59,405 nucleotides of DNA from Bacteroides mediterraneensis (GTDB lineage Bacteria; Bacteroidota; Bacteroidia; Bacteroidales; Bacteroidaceae), in NCBI RefSeq assembly GCF_016900355.1, contig NZ_JACJKA010000022.1, positions 1 through 59,405 of the forward strand, in the 5' to 3' direction. The notes under the pieces are model-generated. The model was not told the origin of the DNA. It searched no databases and saw nothing but the letters and a program-made list of their open reading frames with translations. This document shows, in pieces, positions 36,486 through 44,800 of this stretch (position 1 is its first letter; every line of letters begins with the position of its first letter). Both the position numbers and the translations under genes were made by a program.

Positions 36486-37700
36486 ATGGCAATGCAAAGA
36501 AACTATTTTACGGTATTGTTTTTCCTGAAGAAATCAAAGCTGCTTAAAAATGGAGAAGCACCAATCTGTATGCGTATCACAATAAACGGAAAACGTGCAG
36601 AGGTACAAATCAAGCGAAGTATAGATGTTACAAAATGGAATACGCAAAAAGAATGCGCGATTGGCAGGGAAAAGAAGTATCAAGAAATAAACCACTATCT
36701 TGATACGATAAGAACTAAAATCCTTCAAATTCACCGTGAACTTGAGCAGGACGGTAAACCTATTACAGCAGATATTATAAAATATTATGGAGAACACTCT
36801 ACTCCCAAAATGCTGCTTGAAGTATTCCAGGAACACAATTCGGAATATCGGGAATTAATGAACAAGGAATATGCCGAAGGTACTGTACTTCGATACGAAC
36901 GTACAGCAAGATATTTGAAGGAGTTTATCAGTGAACAGTATAAACTGGCTGATATTCCATTAAAATCAATCAACTATGAATTTATAACCAAATTCGAACA
37001 TTTCATTAAAATACAGAAAAACTGTGCGCAAAATGCGACAGTGAAATATCTGAAGAATTTAAAGAAAATCATCAAAACTGCATTGATAAAGAAGTGGATA
37101 ACTGATGATCCGTTTGCAGAAATACACTTCAAACAGACCAAGTGTAACCGTGAATTCTTAAACGAAATGGAACTTCGCAAAATCATCAATAAAGATTTTG
37201 ATATTCAACGATTACAAACCGTAAGGGACATATTCATCTTCTGTTGCTTCACCGGTTTGGCTTTCACAGACGTAAAGAATCTGAAAAAGGAACACCTTGT
37301 ACAGGCTGATAATGGTGAATGGTGGATAAGAAAAGCAAGGGAAAAGACCGATAATATGTGCGACATTCCATTGTTGGATATACCAAGACTTATTTTAGAG
37401 AAATATCAATCAAATCCAATCTGCAATGAAAAAGGATTATTACTTCCTGTTCCCAGCAACCAACGAATGAACAGTTATTTGAAAGAAATAGCTGATGTAT
37501 GTGGTATTCAGAAGAATCTTTCCACACATATTGCAAGACATACATTTGCATCACTGGCTATTGCAAATAAGGTTTCCTTGGAATCCATTGCCAAAATGTT
37601 AGGACATACGGACATTCGTACAACTCGTATTTATGCCAAAATAATGAATTCTACCATTGCCAATGAAATGAAAGTACTGCAAAACAAGTTCGCAATATAA
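36486..37700 (+). CDS. tyrosine recombinase / integrase, Bacteroides type
   Basis: A complete 404-residue integrase with an N-terminal arm-binding domain (to about residue 95), a SAM-like core-binding domain (about 105-210) and a catalytic domain. The C-terminal catalytic residues are visible: His348 and Arg351 in HIARH, His374 in GHTDIRTT and Tyr383 in RIYAKI. The first catalytic Arg is not in the usual TGLR setting (TGLAFTDV), which is normal in Bacteroides elements. The local base composition is richer in A and T than the neighbouring genes, suggesting transfer. It probably integrated an element at tRNA-Lys. Confidence 0.93.
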   Translation: MAMQRNYFTVLFFLKKSKLLKNGEAPICMRITINGKRAEVQIKRSIDVTKWNTQKECAIGREKKYQEINHYLDTIRTKILQIHRELEQDGKPITADIIKYYGEHSTPKMLLEVFQEHNSEYRELMNKEYAEGTVLRYERTARYLKEFISEQYKLADIPLKSINYEFITKFEHFIKIQKNCAQNATVKYLKNLKKIIKTALIKKWITDDPFAEIHFKQTKCNREFLNEMELRKIINKDFDIQRLQTVRDIFIFCCFTGLAFTDVKNLKKEHLVQADNGEWWIRKAREKTDNMCDIPLLDIPRLILEKYQSNPICNEKGLLLPVPSNQRMNSYLKEIADVCGIQKNLSTHIARHTFASLAIANKVSLESIAKMLGHTDIRTTRIYAKIMNSTIANEMKVLQNKFAI

Positions 37701-37739
37701 TTTTCAACCATTATTTCATTTCTTACAGCAAATATCGCC

Positions 37740-37854
37740 CTTTGCCACTGACTGTGCAAGGCGGCCCTGTCGTGCTGGTTGGCTGGAAAAAAATCATCCT
37801 CGCTTCGCTCCGGTATTTTTTTCCGCCAAGCCTTGCACCGGTCATTGGCAAAGA
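37740..37854. repeat. long imperfect hairpin after the integrase
   Basis: Outer arms: TTTGCCACTGAC and GTGCAAGGC (37741-37762) match GCCTTGCAC and GTCATTGGCAAA (37830-37852) in reverse, with a few mismatches. Inner arms: TTGGCTGGAAAAAAAT (37779-37794) with ATTTTTTTCCGCCAA (37815-37829). The loop contains CGCTTCGC. Such a long structure between the integrase and the next small gene recalls non-coding segments I know from Bacteroides conjugative elements. It may be a processing, replication or regulatory site. Confidence 0.65.
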
Positions 37855-37925
37855 ACAGCCGGGCCAGTAAGAAATTGAAATACTGGCTCCACGGAGCCGG
37901 TCATGTCTAATTTAAATAAAAGAAT

Positions 37926-38252
37926 ATGACTGAAGAAGTTGGAAAGAAGGTATGTGAAGGTACAGTAGCAGACCTCATGAAGGACAAGACCGGAAAACAG
38001 ACGGTTATCACGTTGACAAGAAAGAATGCTTACCGAGTGAAGAAAATCAGAGAACAAGGGACGGATGACGAAGCCGTCCTTTTTCATTTCCGTAAACGCT
38101 GTACGGGAATGGGCTCCTATGTACACACCATCGAAACGGCAGACGGGGAAACAGAACGCCATGAAATCGGATTTACCCAATCCCCCGAACCGGGAACTGA
38201 AACAGGGTTAATGGAAGATGAAATAATTTCGCCAAGATACGGAATGGTCTGA
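37926..38252 (+). CDS. small protein of unknown function in integrative element
   Basis: A 108-residue soluble protein with no signal peptide or membrane segment, rich in charged residues. It begins 71 bases after the long hairpin and follows the integrase, so it is probably an accessory gene of the same mobile element. No family was recognised. Confidence 0.6.
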   Translation: MTEEVGKKVCEGTVADLMKDKTGKQTVITLTRKNAYRVKKIREQGTDDEAVLFHFRKRCTGMGSYVHTIETADGETERHEIGFTQSPEPGTETGLMEDEIISPRYGMV

Positions 38253-38308
38253 AAAAGAAAACCGGCTGTCCCCATACAGCATCTATCTGCTATAGGAGGA
38301 CAGCCGGT
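38250..38308 (-). terminator. terminator of the lipoprotein at 38326
   Basis: On the minus strand ACCGGCTGTCC and GGACAGCCGGT form an 11-bp stem followed by a T-rich stretch (complement of 38250-38260). It lies 17 bases after the lipoprotein stop and also overlaps the end of the small protein gene on the plus strand. Confidence 0.75.
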
Positions 38309-38325
38309 AAAAACGTATCAGCTGG

Positions 38326-39003
38326 CTATTTTTCTATTTTAATCACTTTATGTACCTTGAATACACTCGGGTAATCCGCAGCAAAACCTTCCTTGGATTT
38401 GCCCATGTCTTCCACCTGCAATTCTGCATATACAACGGTTCCGTTTTTCACGCCTCCGGTTGTCTTGTCATATTTCTGATAAAGCTCTCCGGTTGCATCC
38501 ACAATCCAATAGGCTTCATCGGACCCTTCCGGAATAAACGAGCGTACCTCCGGACCGATGCGCAGTCTGCCTTTCATTACCTTCATTTGCTTGGCCGGGA
38601 CTATTTTGCTGGCCGGAATGCTTTCTGAGGCCTTTGCGGTATTCCCGCTCTGTTCCCTTGCGTATCGCAGAGTGAGACGTCCCTTGGTTAGAATCAGACT
38701 GTCCGGAGTGAGTCTTTCGATGTTCAATGTATCAGAAAAAGGAATGGTCTGGCGGTTTCCGATACTTTTCCCGGTAAGAATGAGGCGATTTCCCGTCTGC
38801 TGCCAGGTTTCGTACCGGAGTGTTGCCATGTTGACAGAAGAAGCCTTTCCGCCTTCTTCCAGTTCAAAGCCCTGCTGAAGACCGGGTAATCCCGGAACCG
38901 GTTGAACCCATTTCCCGACGGGTGAATCCGCATTTCCGCATGCTGTGATTGATACAGTCAGAAGACCGAGAAGCAAGCCCTTGTGGTAATTCTTTCTTTT
39001 CAT
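38326..39003 (-). CDS. lipocalin/NlpE-like lipoprotein
   Basis: A 225-residue lipoprotein (lipobox SITAC, Cys22). The first half (GKWVQPVPGLPGLQQGFELEE is the span after the anchor; then a beta-rich segment to about residue 115) resembles lipocalin-like domains. The second half (from about residue 145, with GRLRIGPEVRSFIPEG and VKNGTVVYAELQ) resembles the C-terminal OB-like domain of NlpE, a lipoprotein linked to copper and envelope stress. A -7-like TAttTTTG on the minus strand lies at 39087-39094. The family call is by eye. Confidence 0.65.
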   Translation of the reverse strand: MKRKNYHKGLLLGLLTVSITACGNADSPVGKWVQPVPGLPGLQQGFELEEGGKASSVNMATLRYETWQQTGNRLILTGKSIGNRQTIPFSDTLNIERLTPDSLILTKGRLTLRYAREQSGNTAKASESIPASKIVPAKQMKVMKGRLRIGPEVRSFIPEGSDEAYWIVDATGELYQKYDKTTGGVKNGTVVYAELQVEDMGKSKEGFAADYPSVFKVHKVIKIEK

Positions 39004-39241
39004 TTTTTTCTATTGTAAAGATTTGTACTACAGGCATCCGTCAGACACCTTGTATGCTCACTGGTATATTTAATATTGTATGGTTGCAAAAATACGAAAA
39101 AAACAAATGAACATTCTGTCTTATTTTACTCAAATTTACCCAAAGCGGGAAATAGCTGCCCGAACGGGGTATATTTGATGATGGATGTCCGGTTATGCTG
39201 ACTGAACGGTTCCCCAAAAAGCTTCAGACGGACAAAGTGAT

Positions 39242-39272
39242 TTTGTTTTCTGAAATCAATGAGCTAATTTTG
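39242..39272 (+). promoter_or_regulatory. promoter for the small protein at 39343
   Basis: TTTG (39242-39245) and TAatTTTG (39265-39272) are 19 bases apart, a very good Bacteroidetes promoter. Transcription would start near 39279, which argues against the upstream starts of the following frame. Confidence 0.65.
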
Positions 39273-39342
39273 AGAGTATTTGATGCACAGCCCTGCTTGC
39301 TTTAGAGGCAGAAGCAAACCTGAACTTAAACGATTTTATAGA

Positions 39343-39651
39343 ATGATGGTCCGTATTTATTTAATTCTAATGGCAGTTTGCCTGATTCTGGCGCTTTGCA
39401 GCCAGCAGTGTGAAAACAAGCCCGAAAAGATCTGCATGTTGTCTGTCGAGCATAGGTCAGATACGGTTTACATGACCTTCAGCCCGGATTCGATGGAAAT
39501 CCGTCTGTCCCAGTTTCATGATTCGGATTCTTTGGTACTAACAAGGCATACGCTGCCTTCAGGAGACTATGTATGGAACAGGGAGGATGATGACACCCCG
39601 AATGTGCGTCGCGTCAACGGACGCGGTGAGCATTTTTTGTCGTTTAGATAG
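39343..39651 (+). CDS. small membrane or secreted protein, unknown
   Basis: A 102-residue protein beginning MMVRIYLILMAVCLILALC, a signal peptide or membrane anchor, then a polar part. The frame extends to a TTG at 39280, but the promoter at 39242-39272 makes the ATG at 39343 (or 39346) more likely. No family was recognised. Confidence 0.55.
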   Translation: MMVRIYLILMAVCLILALCSQQCENKPEKICMLSVEHRSDTVYMTFSPDSMEIRLSQFHDSDSLVLTRHTLPSGDYVWNREDDDTPNVRRVNGRGEHFLSFR

Positions 39652-39734
39652 CCTCATAAATATTCATTTTTTACAAATAAAATGTTTTTTTTGCATATCT
39701 CGTGTAATATATATGACATAGTTGAAAAAAAACA

Positions 39735-39770
39735 AAAAAGTCGTCTCTTCAATTTTGAGACGACTTCTGA
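39735..39770 (-). terminator. terminator for the small minus-strand genes
   Basis: On the minus strand AAGTCGTCTC and GAGACGACTT form a 10-bp stem followed by TTTTTTG and more T. It supports transcription of the minus-strand genes at 39823-40856. Confidence 0.8.
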
Positions 39771-39822
39771 TTTTGGGAATTGCATGCTGATAATGCGTAT
39801 TCGCTTTAAAATTATATAATAG

Positions 39823-39939
39823 TCAATCGGTTTCATTTCCCCAAAGCTCAATATCGGTTCGAGCCTTACGGATAGAAATGAAAGTGAAAGTCCAACTGAT
39901 AATAGCTATTATCAGGTATCCCAATAGAATAGATGCCAT
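39823..39939 (-). CDS. 38-residue small membrane protein
   Basis: A short frame ATG 39939 to TGA 39823 encodes a hydrophobic segment (ASILLGYLIIAIISWTF) followed by a charged tail. It lies 42 bases downstream of the NlpE/MliC-like gene and before a minus-strand terminator, so it is probably transcribed. Similar tiny membrane proteins often attach to larger partners. Translation is unproven. Confidence 0.5.
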   Translation of the reverse strand: MASILLGYLIIAIISWTFTFISIRKARTDIELWGNETD

Positions 39940-39981
39940 AGTGATTTTTTTCTTTAAGTATTTTGATGGTCGTTTCCCGTC

Positions 39982-40856
39982 TTATTCTTGTTCCAGATAT
40001 TGGTATTTTTTATGATGCATAACAAGTGTGGCACGCTGGTCATTGTGAAGTTGCCATTCCGTTTCTCCGTCTGTATAAGTGGCGGTTTTAGCGGATGCTT
40101 CTGTCTGAGTAAGCGTGTAACAATGAGGAAGTGTAGGATGCAATAGTTTCACAAAAGCCTGTTGGTCGTCATTGTAATAGATGACGTTCAAGAAAGTTGG
40201 TGCTTCTTTCTCATTTTTTCTCCTGCCAAATGGTAGATACAGTTCGTGGGGCTGAGCTGTGTAAATGTATAGACTGCCGTATCATTTCTGAAGATAAACT
40301 CTTGAAAGGATGAAAGTTGCGGAACAGGTTGTGAAAGTTTGATGTGCTGTTCCGGGTCGACATACTCGTCTACTGAATCATTATGCAGATTCAATTTCAG
40401 TTGGTATGTGTTGTTCCTAAAATGGAATTCTGCATATTTCTTGTCTTTCTGACTGTATAGTTTGATGAGGGCGTCTTCTCCACTTTGGTCTTCTTTTAAT
40501 GACTGCGAGACATAGATTTCCGGCAGTTCGGTTCGGTCCGAGATTTTTTTTAATGTCGTATGTTGGCCTTGCAACTCATGGGAGAGAGGTGTGAATTGCA
40601 TCTGATTGTCCAGATGGAGCTGTTTTTCTTTCTGTTCGATGTTTCCACGGGTGACGAATGTCTCTGGTTCTGCAATGTATTTTTCGAGCAGTTCATACTG
40701 GTCGCCGTTGATGGCCAGCATGACATAGATTCCCGGACAGTCTGCAGCTGGAAGTATGCCCTCATAGATTCCATCGCTTGTATGAGGAGCTTGGCATGAC
40801 CATAGCAGAAAGGATAGGCTCCCTATGGCTAAGGGAAAAAGGTGATTTTTTTTCAT
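39982..40856 (-). pseudogene. NlpE/MliC-like lipoprotein gene with a frameshift
   Basis: The 5' part (from ATG 40856) encodes a 222-residue lipoprotein (lipobox LLWSC, Cys21) with an NlpE-type segment GIYEGILPAADCPGIYVML. It ends after AGEKMRKKHQLS. In the -1 frame the text continues NEKEAPTFLNVIYYNDDQQ and ends with an MliC-like (lysozyme inhibitor) pattern, ASAKTATYTDGETEW and RATLVMHHKKY, to 39982. This second frame has only a TTG as possible start. The switch lies at a run of six A (complement of T at 40214-40219); one extra A gives a single 291-residue protein. It may be a sequencing error, a pseudogene or slippage. Confidence 0.7.
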
Positions 40857-41180
40857 AAGGTGATTTAAATGTATAGTTATTGTATTAATGTACGTATCAG
40901 AAAAGCTTATTGATAGAGGTGGGATGGATGCCTTTAGGAGTGAGGATATCAGATAAATCCTATAGAAAGTGGTCTCTTGAGAAAAGTGGATAGGTGTGAT
41001 TCTTTTCGTATGTTCTTATCGTTTATTAGTCGTTTAGTTGTTTGTTTAATGCAATAGGAACAAATAAAAACGGGAAAGGTTCACGAAAGTAGATTAAGAG
41101 ATTACTTTTTTATCCACGAATGTGACAGTAGAGTATCTGACGGGGAGCACTGACTTCCGGTTCTGGGGATTGTATGAAGA
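40857..41180. other. gene-free stretch
   Basis: About 324 bases without a convincing reading frame. It is A- and T-rich and contains several possible -7-like boxes but no clear promoter pair, RNA gene or repeat. It separates the frameshifted lipoprotein gene from the TetR terminator. Confidence 0.6.
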
Positions 41181-41233
41181 AAAATTCCTCTCCCTCAGGT
41201 GGATGAGCAGCCTTGGAAGGAGAGGAATTTTTT
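41181..41233 (-). terminator. terminator of the tetR transcript
   Basis: AAAATTCCTCTCC and GGAGAGGAATTTT form a 13-bp stem around about 25 bases, with T-runs on both strands. On the minus strand it begins inside the tetR stop codon. Confidence 0.75.
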
Positions 41234-41864
41234 ATTCAGTAGGACAGAGCAGGCTGACCATTTGGTGGACGATGTAAGGTTTCCATTCCGTCAGCAGGTC
41301 CTCAAAGTCTTCATGGTCTTGCATCATGGTCTGCGTGAGCAGATTTTTGGAGAGGAAAGGAAATACCAAGGCACTGTAAAAAGTACAGAATACTACGCGC
41401 AGGGGTACCTGGCGCAGTCTGCCACTGTCCATTTCTGCTTGCAGTTCTTTTTTCAGTTCTTCAAAAAAATGCAACACCCGCTGATTGTGGAAAGCCGCAA
41501 GCATAAAATTCATGTCCCGGTGTATTTCCCGGAGTACAAACAGAGGAAGGTAGGGATTCTGCAGCAGCATCTGGTAGTAAACATCTATTACCTTCCCGAT
41601 GCGTTCGGCAAAGGGAAGGTTCTTCTGACACAAGATATCCTGAAACTGCGGAACGAGCGACTGGACAATCGCTCCGAAGACTGCATGAAACAGTTTATCT
41701 TTGGTCCGGAAGTAATAATGCAGTCCCGGTCGGTTAATGCCTACCCGTTCGGCAATCTCACTCATGCTTGTGTCGGAGTACCCTTTTTCCATGAACACGG
41801 ATTTGGCCGTTTCCAATATCCTGTTTTCTAGGCTGAGGCTCTTATCGTCAGACATGGCATTCAC
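41232..41864 (-). CDS. TetR/AcrR-family transcriptional regulator
   Basis: A 210-residue regulator with the N-terminal TetR helix-turn-helix (ILETAKSVFMEKGYSDTSM followed by GINRPGLHYYFRTKDKLF) and a ligand-binding C-terminal domain. Its start overlaps the stop of the 1398-residue activase-like gene by four bases, so they are one operon; it probably controls that operon in response to a small molecule, perhaps an acyl-CoA, which is inference. Confidence 0.92.
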   Translation of the reverse strand: MNAMSDDKSLSLENRILETAKSVFMEKGYSDTSMSEIAERVGINRPGLHYYFRTKDKLFHAVFGAIVQSLVPQFQDILCQKNLPFAERIGKVIDVYYQMLLQNPYLPLFVLREIHRDMNFMLAAFHNQRVLHFFEELKKELQAEMDSGRLRQVPLRVVFCTFYSALVFPFLSKNLLTQTMMQDHEDFEDLLTEWKPYIVHQMVSLLCPTE

Positions 41865-44800
41865 TGTTTTAAATGGTCAATAAACAACAGCAGACGGTTG
41901 GTGACATTCACGTCGCTGACCCCGCTGTCAAAGTCCAAGGAAAGGATGTTAAGCTCGGGATAGAATTGCTTGATACGTTTTTCGATTCCTTTCGATACGA
42001 TGTGGTTGGCAATGCAGCCGAAAGGTTGCAGGCTCACTACATTGTTGATTCCCTGACGGGCATACGACATGATTTCGGCCGGAAGCAGCCAGCCTTCGCC
42101 GAACTGCGCATTCAGAGAAATGACCTTCTGAGCTTCTTCTGCCTCTTCAAAGATGTCTTTGAAGGGTACGAAGTAGCGGAATTCTTTTCCAATCCGGTTG
42201 GCTTTTTCAATCTGTTTCTTGATCAGCAAATAGGCCGACTTATAGATGAATGCAGGAAGCGTTTCTTTCTGGATGTGCGATTCCACCCGGACTTTCCGGT
42301 TGACGAAGTTCTGCATGAAGAAATCGGCCAGTACGGAAGGTACTACCTCAATGCCCTGTTCGGTTAGCCATTCGATGATGTTTTTCTGGGCGAAAGGATT
42401 GAACTTCAGGAAGATTTCTCCTACCACGCCTACTTTGGGACACTCCATGTCGCGGGAGATGGCATTGAATTCTTCGGCAGCCTGAGACATCAGTCGCCAC
42501 AATTCCTTGCTCCGGCTGGCCAGTATCAGACTTTCAGCCTGTTTCAGGTATTTCTCCCGAAGCTGTTTGGCCTGTCCGGGTTCTTTCTCACGTACGGCAG
42601 ACGCATAATAGAATTTGGCGATGCAGTCGCTGAAGAGAATGCTGCGGAGAGCTACCGGCAAGATCTTCATCCAGTTCATCTTGAAACCGGGCTGTCCGTT
42701 TTCCATCGAACGGCCGAAGGTCAATGAAATGACCGGAGTAGACGGATAGCCTGCTTCTTCGAGTGCTTTTTGGATAAGCGGCAGGTAGTTGCTGGCACGG
42801 CACTGTCCACCGGTCTGGGTCATGGCGACGATGGTCTGCTCCGGATCGTATTTTCCACTCTTGAAGGCTTTGATGACATCTCCCACAATCAGGGTAGCCG
42901 GATAGCAGACTTCGTTGTTGGCGTATTTCAGTCCCCATTCGCACGATTCCGTGTTGCTGAGTGCCAGGTTCTCCGTGTCGTATCCGGCCAGGTGCATGAT
43001 GGCAGGAATCAACGGCGAAATGAACGGCGTGAAGAACGGCAACAGGATTTTCTTATGACGCAGGTCGTCTTCACAGACTTGGGGAGTCGTAGGTGCAGGC
43101 AGTTCCTTTTTGGCTACCTCGGCTTCGTGAAAGAGTTTCATGCTTTCCGTCAGCGAACGGATGCGGAGCTTCATGGAACCCACGTTGCTGATGTCGTCTA
43201 GTTTGAGGAGGGTAAATGTCTTTCCTCTTCGGAACAGGATGTCACGCACTTCGTCGGTGAGGAAGGCATCAGGCCCGCAGCCGAATGAGGTCATCTCGAT
43301 GAACTGCACTTCCGAATCTTGTTCGGCGCACCATTGTGCGGCTTTCAGAATCCGGTTGGGGTATGACCATTGGGCCAGGAAATGCACGTGCGGCGTGGTT
43401 CCCGGCAGGTTGCGTACGATGTCGTCGGTAATGACATCGATGCCCATGTCGGCCAGCACATCGGAAATCTTGTGCTGGATCAGCATGTCGGTATGATAGG
43501 GGCGTCCGGCCAGCAGTACGACCATGTGGTGCTGTTCCCGGGCTTTCTGCCACAGTTGCAGGTTGTAGTCGGCCACTGACTGTCGGAAATCTTCCTCTTC
43601 TTTTTCCGCCTGTTCAAAGGCTTTCCGGATGCATGATTCTTCCACGCCCAATCCTTTCAGGTATTGTACACACTGTTTGTAGAGCAGGTCTCTGTCCTTG
43701 AAAGAGATGGATGGAGAATCGATGGGGATTCCCTGGCTCTGCACACTCTTGATGACTTCGGCATAACCGGTGACTACCGGACAGTTGTAGCTGTTCTGCT
43801 CGTGGCCTTTCTTCTCGAAAATGACGAACGGCATGAAGATGCGGTCCACCTTCTCCTCAATGAGATGCTGGATGTGGGCATGTACCAGTTTGGCCGGGAA
43901 ACAGATGTTGTCGGACATCACCATCCGGGCATTCTGTTCATAATCTTTGAAGTCCGATTTCCCGGAGAGCAGTACCCGTATACCGCATTGGGTGAACAAA
44001 GTGTGCCAGAAAGGAAAATCCTCGTACATGTTCAGGCTGCGGGGGATACCGAGGGTCATTCGGGGATTCTCCACCTCCTGTTGGGCGCGTTGGAACAGTC
44101 GGTCGTTCTTGAAATGATAGGCGTTTTCGCCGGGAATTTCGCGGGAACCGTTGGTGAATACTTTTTCGCATCGGTTGCCGGAATAATAGTCTTTTCCGTT
44201 GTCGAAGCGGTAGCGGAATACCTGACACTGATTGTCGCATCCCTTACAGTGCAGGGTGTGGGTGGTATAGTGAGCTTTCGCGAGAATATCCTCCAGCGAA
44301 AGCGTGGTGTGGCAATGTTTGCGGGCGTACAAGGCACATCCGAAAGCTCCCATCAGTTCAGGCTCGTCGCATCGGATGACTTCCGTACCGGTCAGCAGTT
44401 CCAGGGCACGTACGACGGCATCGTTGCGCATGGTACCTCCCTGTACGACGATGTGACGTCCCAGTTCAGAAGCATCTTTCAATTTCAGAACCTTGTAGAG
44501 GCAGTTCTTCATCACGGAGTAGGCCAGACCGGCCGCGATGTCGTCCACGGTGGCACCTTCCCGGAGTACCTGCTTCACTTTCGAGTTCATAAAGACCGTA
44601 CAGCGGGAACCCAAATCACAAGGGTGGGTAGCCCGGCAGGCCGTTTGGGCAAATTCCTGTGCCGAATAGCCTAAGGTGCGGGCAAAGGTCTCGATGAAAG
44701 AACCGCATCCGGAAGAGCAGGCTTCGTTGATTTCAATCCGGTCGATGATGCCTTGGTGTACGAAGATGGCCTTCATGTCTTGTCCGCCGATGTCGAGAAT

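Noticed and set aside
39856..39865. Second attachment site copy (GGTTCGAGCC, as in the T arm of tRNA-Lys at 36221-36230)
   Set aside because: Only ten bases match and the flanks differ; the site lies inside a small reading frame. It is likely chance.
40190..40225. Classical -1 slippery heptamer in the NlpE/MliC-like gene
   Set aside because: The zero-frame codons do not form X XXY YYZ; simple slippage on six A is possible, but a programmed site cannot be claimed.
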